The position numbers and the translations under genes were made by a program. A DNA stretch of 64,000 bases from Streptomyces chrestomyceticus JCM 4735 (GTDB lineage Bacteria; Actinomycetota; Actinomycetes; Streptomycetales; Streptomycetaceae), in NCBI RefSeq assembly GCF_003865135.1, contig NZ_BHZC01000001.1:3658001-3722000 (forward strand), in the 5' to 3' direction. Positions within the stretch are counted from its first letter, which is position 1. Every line of letters begins with the position of its first letter. The notes beneath the pieces were generated by a model. The model saw only the letters and a list, made by a program, of their open reading frames with translations. It was not told the origin of the DNA and made no database searches. This document shows, in pieces, positions 16,253 to 25,306 of the stretch.

Positions 16253-17104
16253 GTGGACGAAGCGACCAGGGCGGACGCCGGTACGGACGGGAACGGGGCA
16301 CGGAACGTGACGGACGACGGCAGCCCGGCCCCGGACCCGGAATCCGCCCGCCCCGCGGAACCCACCGCCCGCGAACGCACCCCCCACGGCTCCCGGACCC
16401 GCACCCTCATCCTCGAAACCGCCCTCCGCCTCTTCCAGGAGCGCGGCTACGACAAGACCACCATGCGGGCCATCGCCCAGGAGGCCGGTGTCTCGGTCGG
16501 CAACGCGTACTACTACTTCGCCTCCAAGGAGCACCTGATCCAGGGCTTCTACGACCGCATCGCCACCGAGCACGCGGCCGCCGTGGCCGATGTCCTGGCG
16601 ACCGAGCGGGACCTGGCGGGACGGCTGCGCGGCGTGCTGCTCACCTGGCTCGACATCGCCGCGCCGTACCACCGCTTCGCCGCCCAGTTCTTCAAGAACG
16701 CCGCCGATCCGGACAGCCCGCTCAGCCCCTTCTCGGACGCCTCCGAAGGGCCGCGCGAGGCCGCCATCGCGCTCCAGCGGCAGGTGCTGGCCGGCGCGGA
16801 CACCAAGGCCGACCCGGAACTGGCGGCGGCGCTCCCCCTGTTGCTGTGGCTCCAGCAGATGGGGCTGGTCCTGTACTGGGTGCACGACCGCTCGGAGAAC
16901 TGCGAGCGCAGCCGCCGCCTGGTCGAGCGCACCTCCCCCCTGGTCGCCCGTGCGGTCGCCGCGTCCCGCTTCCGGGTGCTGCGGCCGCTGGTGCGCGAAG
17001 TCACAGACGTACTGAGCGAGTTCGTCCTCCCGGCGGCAGCGGGTGCCGCGGCCCGCCCCGCCTCCCGCAAGGACGCGAAGCACCCGCCGCCGGAACGCGG
17101 CTGA
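16253..17104 (+). CDS. TetR-family transcriptional regulator
   Basis: 283 residues from GTG at 16253 (AAGG upstream); a GTG at 16307 would give a shorter protein. A disordered N-terminus precedes the TetR helix-turn-helix: ILETALRLFQERGYDKTTM...AGVSVGNAYYYFASKEHLI. The C-terminal ligand domain is family-typical. The C-terminus is Arg/Lys/Pro-rich. Ligand and targets are unknown; the next gene is an exported esterase on the same strand. Confidence 0.88.
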   Translation: MDEATRADAGTDGNGARNVTDDGSPAPDPESARPAEPTARERTPHGSRTRTLILETALRLFQERGYDKTTMRAIAQEAGVSVGNAYYYFASKEHLIQGFYDRIATEHAAAVADVLATERDLAGRLRGVLLTWLDIAAPYHRFAAQFFKNAADPDSPLSPFSDASEGPREAAIALQRQVLAGADTKADPELAAALPLLLWLQQMGLVLYWVHDRSENCERSRRLVERTSPLVARAVAASRFRVLRPLVREVTDVLSEFVLPAAAGAAARPASRKDAKHPPPERG

Positions 17105-17170
17105 CCGCGCCACCGGCCCGGCCCGCCCGACACTCCCGTACCGCTTACGCCTCCCCCGTACGCTGCGATC

Positions 17171-18381
17171 ATGATCCACATCCGACGCGGCGCCATAGCC
17201 GCGCTGCTCGCGCTCACCCTGCCCCTGCCGCTCGCCGCGGCGGCCACCGCGTCGGCGACGGGCCCAGGTGCCGCTTCCACCCCGCCCGGGCCCTCTCCCT
17301 CCCCCGCCCCACCGGCCCGTACGCGATCGGACGGGACCGCCTCCACCTCGTGGACCACGGCCGCAAGGACCCCTGGGAGCCGTCCGCCCACGGGCGCGAG
17401 CTGATGGTGTCCCTGTACTACCCGGCCCGTACCGGCACCGGCCGCCCGGCCCCGTACATGACCAAGGCGGAGGCCACGACGTTCCTGGAGCGCCTGCGGC
17501 AGGCCGGGCAGCTTCCGCCGCAGGCCGGCCAGTTCCCGCCCGAGGTGCTCAGCAGCACCCGCACGCACGCGCGCACCGCTGCGCTCCCGGCGGCCGGCCG
17601 GCACCCCTTGGTCGTACTGTCCCCCGGCTTCGGCCTGAACCGCGCCACGCTCACCGTGCTCGCCGAGGAACTGACCAGCCGAGGCAACGTCGTGGCACTC
17701 GTCGACCACGCCTACGAGGCCGACGCGGCCTTCCCCGGCGGACGCACCCTGCCCTGCACCGCCTGCGCGAAACTGGACGCGACCACGTCCCCGGGCGCGG
17801 GAGCGGCCTTCATGGCGGACGTAGCCCGCAACCGCGCCAAGGACATCAGCTTCCTCCTCGACCGCATCCTGCCCGGCCACCACCACCCGGCCTGGAAGCG
17901 CAGCGGCCTCATCGACCCGAAGCGCGTCGGCATGGCGGGCCACTCGATCGGGGGCGCCGCCACCGCTACCGCCATGGCGGGCGACTCCCGGATACGCGCC
18001 GGCGCGAACCTGGACGGCACCGTGGCGGCCCCCGTCCCGGAGCAGGGCCTGAACGGGCGCCCCTTCCTGCTGTTCGGCAATCAGGCGACGGGCCGCCCCG
18101 GCACGGACGAGACCTGGGACACCACCTGGTCCCGCCTCGACGGCTGGAAGCGCTGGCTGACCGTGACCGGCGCCACCCACCTCACCTTCACCGACCTCCC
18201 GGCCCTCGCCCAGCAGGCGGGCCTCCCCACGCCCCCGGGCACGGTCCCCGGCCTGCGCGGCAGCGACCTCACCCGCAGCTACGTGGGCGCCTTCTTCGAC
18301 CAGCGGCTCCGCGGCATCCCGCAGCCACTGCTGAACGGCCCGGTCCCCGGAAACCCGGAAGTCACCTTCCAGACTCCCTGA
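17171..18381 (+). pseudogene. Exported alpha/beta-hydrolase (esterase/PAF-acetylhydrolase-like) with an apparent frameshift
   Basis: ATG at 17171 opens a clean signal peptide (MIHIRRGAIAALLALTL...AAAATA). The mature enzyme, from RPTGPYAIGRDRLHLVDHG onward, continues only in another frame to the TGA at 18379-18381. One base change in length between about 17265 and 17315, a C-rich stretch, would join them. The mature part looks intact, with nucleophile elbow GHSIGG (Ser codon 17944-17946), an Asp in NLDGT and a His in THLTF. It may be a real lesion or a sequencing indel. Read as one gene it would be about 400 residues, a normal size. Confidence 0.7.
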
Positions 18382-18394
18382 TCACCCCTCGGGC

Positions 18395-18898
18395 CTACTC
18401 CCCCTCGAAAACCTTCTCCACAAACGCATCGAGATTCATCACCAGCCGTGCAATACGGTCCGCCAGCGGCAAGGTCTCCTCATGCCGCCCGGCCAGCTCG
18501 GACTTCTTCTTTCCACGGACGTACAGCGAACACGCCAGATCCGCACAGACATAAGCCCCGACGGTATTCCCCTGCCGCCCCAGCGGCCCGGCCTTCCGCG
18601 CGGCGAGCAGACTCACCCCGGAGCCGGGATGTCCGGTGATACACAACGAACACACGGTCGTCTTGGTAAAGCTCCGCCGCACTCCTTGCGGCACCCGCAA
18701 CGTCACCCCGACGACGCCGCCCTGCCGAGGCGCCACCAGGTAACTCCGGTTCGGCGCCCCGGGGTCCCGCCACCCGAGGAAATCCAGGTCCCCCCACGGC
18801 AGGTCGGAAAACCCCACCGGCAGATTGATGCGGCTCGCCTCCCCCTTCGAGCAATTCACGAAGGAGGCACGTATCTCTTTTTCACCCAACGGATCCAT
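18395..18898 (-). CDS. FBP-domain (FusB-like, EF-G-binding) protein
   Basis: 167 residues, beginning MDPLGEKEIRASFVNCSKGEA. It has LPWGDLDFLGWRDP, then a zinc-finger-type set: CSLC, and CADLACSLYVRGK. This is the layout of FBP/FusB-like proteins. Known members bind elongation factor G and in staphylococci free it from fusidic acid; in Streptomyces the role is not defined. It converges on the esterase. Confidence 0.82.
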   Translation of the reverse strand: MDPLGEKEIRASFVNCSKGEASRINLPVGFSDLPWGDLDFLGWRDPGAPNRSYLVAPRQGGVVGVTLRVPQGVRRSFTKTTVCSLCITGHPGSGVSLLAARKAGPLGRQGNTVGAYVCADLACSLYVRGKKKSELAGRHEETLPLADRIARLVMNLDAFVEKVFEGE

Positions 18899-18975
18899 GA
18901 CTGGTGAAACTAACAGCCGGACGTCCGGGGCGTCGCTTCATTTTTCGGAGGGGGCTCCGGGCTTCGGGGGTGTCG

Positions 18976-20162
18976 TCAGTGCCATGCCTGCGGACCGGGC
19001 TTGTTGCGGCGCCGCACGAGAACAATGACCATCACCACGAGCCCGATCACCAGCAGCCCACCCACGGCCATGCCGCCGTACATCATCATCTTCTTCCCGC
19101 CGATCGGCGGGTTGGGGTCCTTGCCCTTGGCGGCGCCGGCGACCACGGGGTCCTTGGACGCCTTGCCCTGCGGCATGGGCAGCGGGCCCTCGGGGGGCCG
19201 GCGGGGATGTCGCGGGTGAGTGCCGGCAGCGGCTGGATGAAGCCGTAACCGTAGTGCTCGTCGGGCAGCTTGAGATGCTTAGCCTTCACCGACTTGGCGA
19301 GTCCTGCCGTCTTCACCATGCGGTTGGCGATCTGGCCGGGGGTGAGGTCGGGGTACTTCTCCAGGAGCAGGGCGGCTGTGGCGGAGGCGTAGGCGGTGGC
19401 CATCGAGGTGCCGTCAGCGGTGGAATAGCCCGTGTCACTCTGACCGTTCGGGTACGGAATATCTACACCAGGCGCCAGGACGTCGACCGACTTGTTGTAG
19501 TTACTGCCGTCCCAGAACTTGCCGAACTCGTCCACGGCTCCGACACCGATGGCACCGGGGCAAGCGGCCGGAATGCGTTCTTTCGGCAGAGCGTCGTTGC
19601 CGACGCCGGCGAGGACCACGACGCCCTTCTCCACCGCGTAGTGGACAGACTCACACATGTCTGGAGTGCTGGGGTCCGCGACAAACGACATGTTGATCAC
19701 ATCGGCACCGTGATCCACCGCGTACCGGGTCGCCTCCGGAGTGTTCTTGTCGGCCGTCAGCGGCAGGATCTTCGCATCGGGCGCCAGTCCCTTGACACCC
19801 TGGCTGCCACCCGGACCATGGCCACGTCCTGCGATGAGCCCCGCCATACCGGTCCCGTGGTCGCGGATGTCCATGCCTGACGGCGGGGCTTCCGGCTTGT
19901 CAACCGACGGATTGGGGAAGTCCTTGCCAGGCAGGAAGGCTCCGCCCAGGTCCTGGTGAGTCGTGCGGAAGCCGGAGTCGATGACAGCGACGGTGATGCC
20001 CTTGCCGGTCGCCTCCTTCCAGACGCTCTGCACGTCGAACGCCGGGAACGGCCACATCGCACTCCGCGTCTGGTCCGCCGAAGCCGTACCTGTCGCAGTG
20101 AGGAGCAGCGCTCCGGTCAGCGCGGCACCGGCGGCCGCGCGCAGAGTTCGGGTGACCTTCAT
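18976..20162 (-). CDS. mycP: Mycosin-like S8 serine protease, frameshifted before its membrane anchor
   Basis: From ATG at 20162 (GAGGA 7 nt upstream) a signal peptide ending TASA precedes a subtilisin domain with Asp62 (VIDSG), His102 (DHGTGMAG) and Ser253 (GTSMATA). This is the mycosin type that accompanies type VII secretion. The literal frame continues to 19086 with an Arg/Pro-rich tail and no anchor. In the next frame, 18976-19176 encodes PQGKASKDP...GGKKMMMYGGMAVGGL, a membrane helix and RRRNK, the usual mycosin C-terminus. Adding one base to the six-G run at 19192-19197 fuses the two. As read, the protease would be released rather than anchored. Confidence 0.85.
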
Positions 20163-20329
20163 GCTCTGATCCTCACTGCTTCCGTTCGGGCGGACAGGGC
20201 CGGGCGGTGGCCACTGGGCGGGGCACCCGTTCAGGCAGGCGTCCCGGTTTGCAGAAGTGCCCCGCACTGCGCGCGCGGGGCACTTCTTCGTACCACTTCA
20301 TACAGCCGAAGCCGACGGCACGTACATCC

Positions 20330-21799
20330 CTACTCGATCACGCGAGGGGACACGTTGCGCTGCGGCGTCCACGTCTCCTCGTCCTCGACAAGGTAGTCGG
20401 GACGCTCCTTCTTGGTCTTTTCCTTGTCCTTGGGACGACCGTGCGCCGCCGCGCCGCCCATCGCCTGGCTCCCGCCGGCGCTGCGGTGCAGTCCGGCGCC
20501 GCCCTGCTTGGCTCCGGCTCCCAGGGATCCCGGAGCGCCGACGACTCCGCCGGGCTTACGGGCCTGAGCACCACCACGGCCCACCACACCGCGTCCCGCG
20601 CCGCTGCCCACGGCACCGGCGCCGCCGCCGATGCCGCCGGGAATCCCGGTCCGTCCGGCGCCCGCGCCGCCGGACCGGCTGCCGCCCAGGACACCACCAC
20701 GGCCGCCGGGGACCGCACGCGAGCCCCCGCCACCGGCGCCGCCCGTCTTGCCGTACGGCAGCGGAGCGATGAAGCCACCCGTCGAGCCGCCTCCGCCCGA
20801 GCCACCGCCCGTTCCGCCGGCAGGCGGGTTGACTCCGCCTCCGGTGAGCCCGGGGCCCACCGGGGCGACGGTGCCGCCCTGAAGGCTGTCCAGGCCGGTC
20901 CGCACCGGACCGTTGGACGGCTGGATGTTCACACCGCCGCCGAGGCCGTTGTAGCCGCTTCCGCCCTTGGGTCCGTGCGGGGTCACGGAGGTGGGCTTGG
21001 GGCGGGTGCCACCGACGACGGGCATGTCGACGGGCGGGGCTTGCGGGTAGACGCCCGGTTCGGACGGCCAGTCGCCCCGGCCGCCCGGCGGATCGCCCTT
21101 GGGCGGTCCGCTGACCTTCACTTCCTGCAACCGGTAGTGGTTGGCCAGTTGTTCCATGACAATGACCGCCTCAACCTGGCGCTCCTTGCTCAGGGAGAGC
21201 TTGTCGCGGTTGGCCTCCAGCGCCATCTTGGCGTCCATCTTCGGGTTCGCCATGTCCTTGTGGAACTGGGAGTCGTCGCCCGAGGAGTTGAAGGCGCTCT
21301 CGACCTTGCCCGGGTCCTTGATCCCGGCCATGGTCTTCTTGGCCTGGCGCAGGTTGTGCGCGACACCGGCTTCCGGACCGGAGGACCGCGTGCCGATCAA
21401 CATCGACTCGACGTTGCGGGCGTGCCCGTAAGTCCGGTCGATCTTCTTGAGGACCTCTGCCGCCTCACGCCGGAACGCGTCAGCGGCCTTGCCCTGCCAG
21501 TGGGCCGAGGCGTGGTCGACGGCGTCCATGAATGCCTTGCGGATGCCGCCGTGGCCGTCCTGGCCGCCCAGCCGGTCGGCGGACGCCCGCCAGTGGTCGC
21601 CAGAGGTCTCCAGCGCGTCCGGGTCAGCGTTCTCGATCATCGCGCGCAGCGCGTCGATCCCGTGGTGATGGAAGTCCGAGTCCGAGACCGGAATGGGCTT
21701 GTAGTTGTCGAACTGCTTGAGGCTTTCTTTCCGATGCTTCTCGTCGATCTGCTTGGCGTACGCCTTGTTGCCCTCGGCGTCCATCGGCCCACCGGCCAT
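20330..21799 (-). CDS. Type VII secretion substrate, WXG/PPE-like with Gly-rich C-terminus
   Basis: 489 residues from ATG at 21799. The N-terminal half (about 1-240) is helical and carries a WxG motif in SAHWQGKAADAF. The middle is a long Pro/Gly-rich repeat-like region. The C-terminus is charged and ends RPDYLVEDEETWTPQRNV, a tail I recognise from Streptomyces ESX-associated proteins; YLVED fits the YxxxD/E T7SS export signal. It is preceded by a WXG100-like gene and followed by the mycosin gene, forming a small secretion satellite. Function of the secreted protein is unknown. Confidence 0.78.
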   Translation of the reverse strand: MAGGPMDAEGNKAYAKQIDEKHRKESLKQFDNYKPIPVSDSDFHHHGIDALRAMIENADPDALETSGDHWRASADRLGGQDGHGGIRKAFMDAVDHASAHWQGKAADAFRREAAEVLKKIDRTYGHARNVESMLIGTRSSGPEAGVAHNLRQAKKTMAGIKDPGKVESAFNSSGDDSQFHKDMANPKMDAKMALEANRDKLSLSKERQVEAVIVMEQLANHYRLQEVKVSGPPKGDPPGGRGDWPSEPGVYPQAPPVDMPVVGGTRPKPTSVTPHGPKGGSGYNGLGGGVNIQPSNGPVRTGLDSLQGGTVAPVGPGLTGGGVNPPAGGTGGGSGGGGSTGGFIAPLPYGKTGGAGGGGSRAVPGGRGGVLGGSRSGGAGAGRTGIPGGIGGGAGAVGSGAGRGVVGRGGAQARKPGGVVGAPGSLGAGAKQGGAGLHRSAGGSQAMGGAAAHGRPKDKEKTKKERPDYLVEDEETWTPQRNVSPRVIE

Positions 21800-21848
21800 G
21801 ACCGTCCCCCTTGGTCGTCTATCTGCTGTTTCGCCTGCCGCCGGGACC

Positions 21849-22160
21849 TCAGCCGGACATCGTCGAGCGAGTCTCCTGCTCGCGGTCCTCGTACGCGCCG
21901 CGGCTGCGCTCCGCCTTCTCCCCGAATTCCTTGATGAGGCTCTGGAGGGCGTCGACAACCTGCGACATGTAGTTCTGCATCTCGTCGTGCGCCGTAGCGA
22001 TCTTCGCGGCCTCGTTGAAGTTGGACCCGAAGGCCGACTTCGGAATGCTCGTGCTGTATTTGACCTTCTGGCTCGGCTCGTCCATATCGCCCTGCAAGCT
22101 CTTCAGCTTGCGCACGACGCTGTCCAGCTCGTGCAGATCGACCCTGTACTGCTCGCCCAT
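21849..22160 (-). CDS. WXG100-like small T7SS protein
   Basis: 103 residues, about the size of EsxA/EsxB proteins, with two predicted helices around a central turn. The turn reads FGSNF rather than WxG. The C-terminus has YEDRE, a YxxxE export motif. Probably secreted as a helical-hairpin dimer with itself or with the larger downstream protein. First gene of the three-gene unit. Confidence 0.75.
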   Translation of the reverse strand: MGEQYRVDLHELDSVVRKLKSLQGDMDEPSQKVKYSTSIPKSAFGSNFNEAAKIATAHDEMQNYMSQVVDALQSLIKEFGEKAERSRGAYEDREQETRSTMSG

Positions 22161-22585
22161 CGAAGTCCTTCCCCGTTACTCCGCACCGCCGCCGCGCGGA
22201 CGACACGGCCGGCGCCGTGAGGCGGTCCGGCCCGCGCGCGCAGGCAACGCAAAGAGTGTAAAAAATAGGGGCTCAAGAGGGTGAACCGCAAGATCAGAAG
22301 TCATGATTTGCCCGATTTCGCACTAAACATCACCGCACTTTGCAAGTGCGTCGCCGCAACGCCCCACCCACACCGCAGCGCACCCCAACCCGCCTGTGCT
22401 TCATGCCCGTTCGCAACCCTCCCGACACCCACAAGTGCCGACGCCTTCACGTTTCCCTGGACCGGCCAACCGCCACATTGGCTCGCATTCAGGGCGGACC
22501 GCCCTCCCCCAACACCCTGTCCCGAGACCGGGCACAATGCCGTCCCCCAGCCCTTTCGACTGAGCGATCATGACGAGGTAGCACC
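22161..22585. other. 425-bp divergent intergenic region, lower GC
   Basis: AT-richer than its surroundings, including GAGTGTAAAAAATAGG around 22253 and poly-C/CA stretches near 22370. It should contain divergent promoters for the WXG100-like gene and the membrane protein at 22586. No gene or clear operator seen. Confidence 0.4.
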
Positions 22586-23257
22586 GTGTCCAAGGCCGTC
22601 TTCAATATCTCGCGGGCGCAGGATTCCCGGCAGTTCGCCGCGCCGCCCGGCTACCAGGCTTGGGGTTCCCTGACCTCTGGAAAGTTCTCCGGGGAGCTCG
22701 CCGACGGAGAGGTACTGGCGCACGTTCACCGCTGTGAGGCAGAAGTGCCCACAGCGCCACTGTTTCTCATCACCCATCCCTCCGGGCCTTCCCGGACGCT
22801 CTGCACGGTCAGCGCGCCGGCCGGTGGCGCCGCGCAGCGGAAGGAAAGGGAGTACACCGTCCACGGACCCGCCGGTGACTACGCCGGGCGCATCGTCCAC
22901 GGGCGCTCGCCGCGCGGGATCCGTCAGGCGTGGCGCATACACACCCCAGCGGGCACTCAGGCTGCCGCCGGCTACAAGGGCAGCTTGCGCGGGTGGTTCG
23001 CGTACTGGGTGATGGTGCCCCTGTGGCCCCTGTTTGCCGTAATGGGCCTGCTTCACGACGGCGGCGGCCCTTCCACCTGGATGTGGGGCAAGCCCGCGCG
23101 CATCACTTGGCGGCCCAGGCCGAGATGGCGGGGCGGCGTCCTGATGAGGTTCACCTGGAGCTACAGCTTGTTCACCTGGTACACGGAGCGGCTGGACGCG
23201 TCACTGACCCACGCACAAGCGGTGCTGTATTTCGCTTCGCTGTCGAAGGACAGCTGA
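22586..23257 (+). CDS. Unrecognised membrane-associated protein
   Basis: 223 residues from GTG with GAGG 7 nt upstream. I do not recognise a family. The first about 130 residues look beta-rich and soluble. One hydrophobic segment (GWFAYWVMVPLWPLFAVMGLLH, about 135-156) is followed by a Trp/Arg-rich stretch and an amphipathic end. Its base composition is lower in GC than its neighbours, and it abuts the T7SS satellite across a shared promoter region, so it may belong to the same accessory segment. Confidence 0.6.
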   Translation: MSKAVFNISRAQDSRQFAAPPGYQAWGSLTSGKFSGELADGEVLAHVHRCEAEVPTAPLFLITHPSGPSRTLCTVSAPAGGAAQRKEREYTVHGPAGDYAGRIVHGRSPRGIRQAWRIHTPAGTQAAAGYKGSLRGWFAYWVMVPLWPLFAVMGLLHDGGGPSTWMWGKPARITWRPRPRWRGGVLMRFTWSYSLFTWYTERLDASLTHAQAVLYFASLSKDS

Positions 23258-23560
23258 CGCATCAAAAATCGCCAAAACCCCCTGCCGTCTTTCCGTTGGC
23301 GAGCAGAGGTGAACACCGAAGTTCCGAGCGTGCCGAGAGAGGCACCCGCCCGAAGGGAATACACAGCTCCTCGGGTCCGCCGTACGGCTCGCCTCACCCT
23401 GTGCCCGTAGTGCGTCCGCGCCCGAGGGTTCGACGTTCGGCTGAGGCGGGGGTCGACGTTCGGCTGATCCCGGGGTGGTCCGCGCATACCGGCGGCCTCG
23501 TCCGAGCATGTGTGAGATGGCGCACTGACGACGGGGCGCCGGGGTGTGCGGGGGCCGGAG
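23258..23560. other. 303-bp intergenic stretch without a supported gene
   Basis: Lies between converging genes. I see no strong hairpin or coding pattern. Confidence 0.35.
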
Positions 23561-23839
23561 TCAGGGGGCTGGGGTGGAGGTGTCGGCGGGAGTCCCGGTG
23601 GTGGGCCTGTGCAGGGCGCGGACGCCGCGGAACCCGATCACTCCGATTGCCGTCCCCAAGAGAAAGGACGTCACCGCGAGCGCGAGGTGGACCCAGAAGT
23701 AGGCGGTCGGGTCACCCGCGTCGTCGAAGGCGAGGCCGCTCCCGTCCTTCCAGAGGTTTTTGGCGAAAGTGATCCAGATGAACCAGCTCCATACCCCGAA
23801 CGCGAGCAGGAACCAGGAGACGGGGCGCGAGAGCTTCAT
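23561..23839 (-). CDS. SCO4848-family membrane protein
   Basis: 92 residues, starting MKLSRPVSWFLLAFGVWSW. Two membrane helices (about 8-25 and 45-68) frame a short outer loop with KNLWKDGSG. This small actinobacterial family has no known function. It is divergent from the D,D-carboxypeptidase gene. An in-frame ATG farther upstream is open but would overlap that promoter region. Confidence 0.85.
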   Translation of the reverse strand: MKLSRPVSWFLLAFGVWSWFIWITFAKNLWKDGSGLAFDDAGDPTAYFWVHLALAVTSFLLGTAIGVIGFRGVRALHRPTTGTPADTSTPAP

Positions 23840-23939
23840 GGAATCCAGTATGGGCAGCGGCTCCATCCGGCGGTCGGCGGGGGCACTCTTCCGTGGGGTG
23901 GTGTCCGGGGCGCCCGCGCCGACGGGTACGTTCACCGAC

Positions 23940-25241
23940 GTGCCGACCTCCTCTGCCGTTCATCCGATCACCGCCGCCCCCGTACGGCGCCGGATACTCA
24001 CCCGTACGGGCGCCGCCCTGGCCGGCACCGCCGTCCTGCTGCCGCCGCTGCTGCTCGCCGCGCCCGCGCACGCCGACGAGAAGCCGAAGGACGGCAAGGG
24101 CGGGCAGCACGCGCCGAAGGCGCCGGCGCCGCCCGCCGGGATGTCGAAGGTCGGCGGTGGCCGGCTGGGACAGGCCGGTACGCAGGTGCAGCTCAAGCCG
24201 GGGGCCCCGAAGCTGCCGGACGACCTCACGGCGCGTTCCTGGATCGTCTCGGACGCCGAGAGCGGCAAGGTGCTGGCCTCGCACAACGCGCACTGGCAGT
24301 TGCCGCCGGCCAGCACGCTGAAGATGCTGTTCGCCGACACGGTGCTGCCGAAGTTCCCCAAGGACCAGAAATACACGGTCAAGCCGACCGACCTGGCGGG
24401 CATGGGTGACGGCAGCAGCCTGGTGGGGATAAAGGAGAATTTGAGCTATACGGTTCATGACCTCTGGCTGGGGGTTTTTCTGCGCTCCGGGAATGACGCC
24501 GTTCACACGCTCTCCGCGATGAACGGCGGTACGGCCAAGACCGTGCAGGAGATGCAGAAGCAGGCCGAGGCGCTGAACGCGACGGACACGCATGTGGTGA
24601 CGCCGGACGGTTATGACGCCCCGGGCCAGGTGTCGAGCGCGTACGACCTGAGTCTGTTCGCCCGCGCGGGGCTGCAGAACGCGGACTTCCGGGAGTACTG
24701 CTCCACGGTGAGCACGCAGTTCCCGGGCGAGGTCAAGGACGGCAAGCGCGGGACGTTCGGTATCCAGAACACCAACCGGCTGCTCAGCGGTGATTACGAC
24801 GTCAAGCCGTACCCGGGCATCGCGGGGGTGAAGAACGGCTACACCACCAACGCCGGCTCGACCTTCACCGGGGTCGCCCAGCGCGGCGAGCGCAAGCTGC
24901 TGGTCACCGTCATGAACCCGGAGAAGAAGGAACACAACGAGGCGTACAAGGAGACGGCCAAGCTCTTCGACTGGGGGTTCGCGGCGGCGGACAAGGTCGA
25001 GCCGGTCGGCCGGCTGGTCGGGCCCCGGAGCGAGGAGGGCGACGCGCGGACGGGCGGCGCCAAGCTGGACGGCGACCGGACGCGGGCCGGGCTGGAGGAC
25101 GGCTCCGGCGGTTCCGGCGGCGCGTGGACCGCGCTGGCGATCACCGGCGGGGCACTGGTGGTGCTGGGCGGTCTGGCACTCCTGGTGCACCGCCGCTGGC
25201 CCCTTCCGGAGCTGATGCGGCGGCGCGGGGGCAAGCACTAG
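23940..25241 (+). CDS. D-alanyl-D-alanine carboxypeptidase (low-molecular-mass PBP)
   Basis: 433 residues from GTG at 23940. A signal peptide (ILTRTGAALAGTAVLLPPLLLAAPAHA) is followed by the S11-type domain: Ser125-x-x-Lys128 (STLK), Ser183-Gly-Asn185, and Lys298-Asn-Gly300, where KNG stands in for the usual KTG. It trims the terminal D-Ala from peptidoglycan stems. A C-terminal membrane helix (AITGGALVVLGGLALLV) anchors it. The start is uncertain since earlier in-frame ATGs exist near the divergent gene. Confidence 0.9.
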   Translation: MPTSSAVHPITAAPVRRRILTRTGAALAGTAVLLPPLLLAAPAHADEKPKDGKGGQHAPKAPAPPAGMSKVGGGRLGQAGTQVQLKPGAPKLPDDLTARSWIVSDAESGKVLASHNAHWQLPPASTLKMLFADTVLPKFPKDQKYTVKPTDLAGMGDGSSLVGIKENLSYTVHDLWLGVFLRSGNDAVHTLSAMNGGTAKTVQEMQKQAEALNATDTHVVTPDGYDAPGQVSSAYDLSLFARAGLQNADFREYCSTVSTQFPGEVKDGKRGTFGIQNTNRLLSGDYDVKPYPGIAGVKNGYTTNAGSTFTGVAQRGERKLLVTVMNPEKKEHNEAYKETAKLFDWGFAAADKVEPVGRLVGPRSEEGDARTGGAKLDGDRTRAGLEDGSGGSGGAWTALAITGGALVVLGGLALLVHRRWPLPELMRRRGGKH

Positions 25242-25260
25242 GACCAGACGGGTGCTAGGA

Positions 25261-25304
25261 CGGGGCCGGGTCTGAGTACGGGGACGTACTCGGACCCGGC
25301 CCCG
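25261..25304. terminator. Strong bidirectional terminator
   Basis: A 20-bp stem with one G-U pair (CGGGGCCGGGTC.GAGTACG and its complement) and a GGGA loop sits between the carboxypeptidase and yihY-like stops. Confidence 0.85.
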
Positions 25305-25306
25305 CC

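Noticed and set aside
18976-19176. Separate small membrane protein gene
   Set aside because: Its sequence is the normal mycosin C-terminus, one base out of frame; no own ribosome binding site. Treated as part of the mycosin gene.
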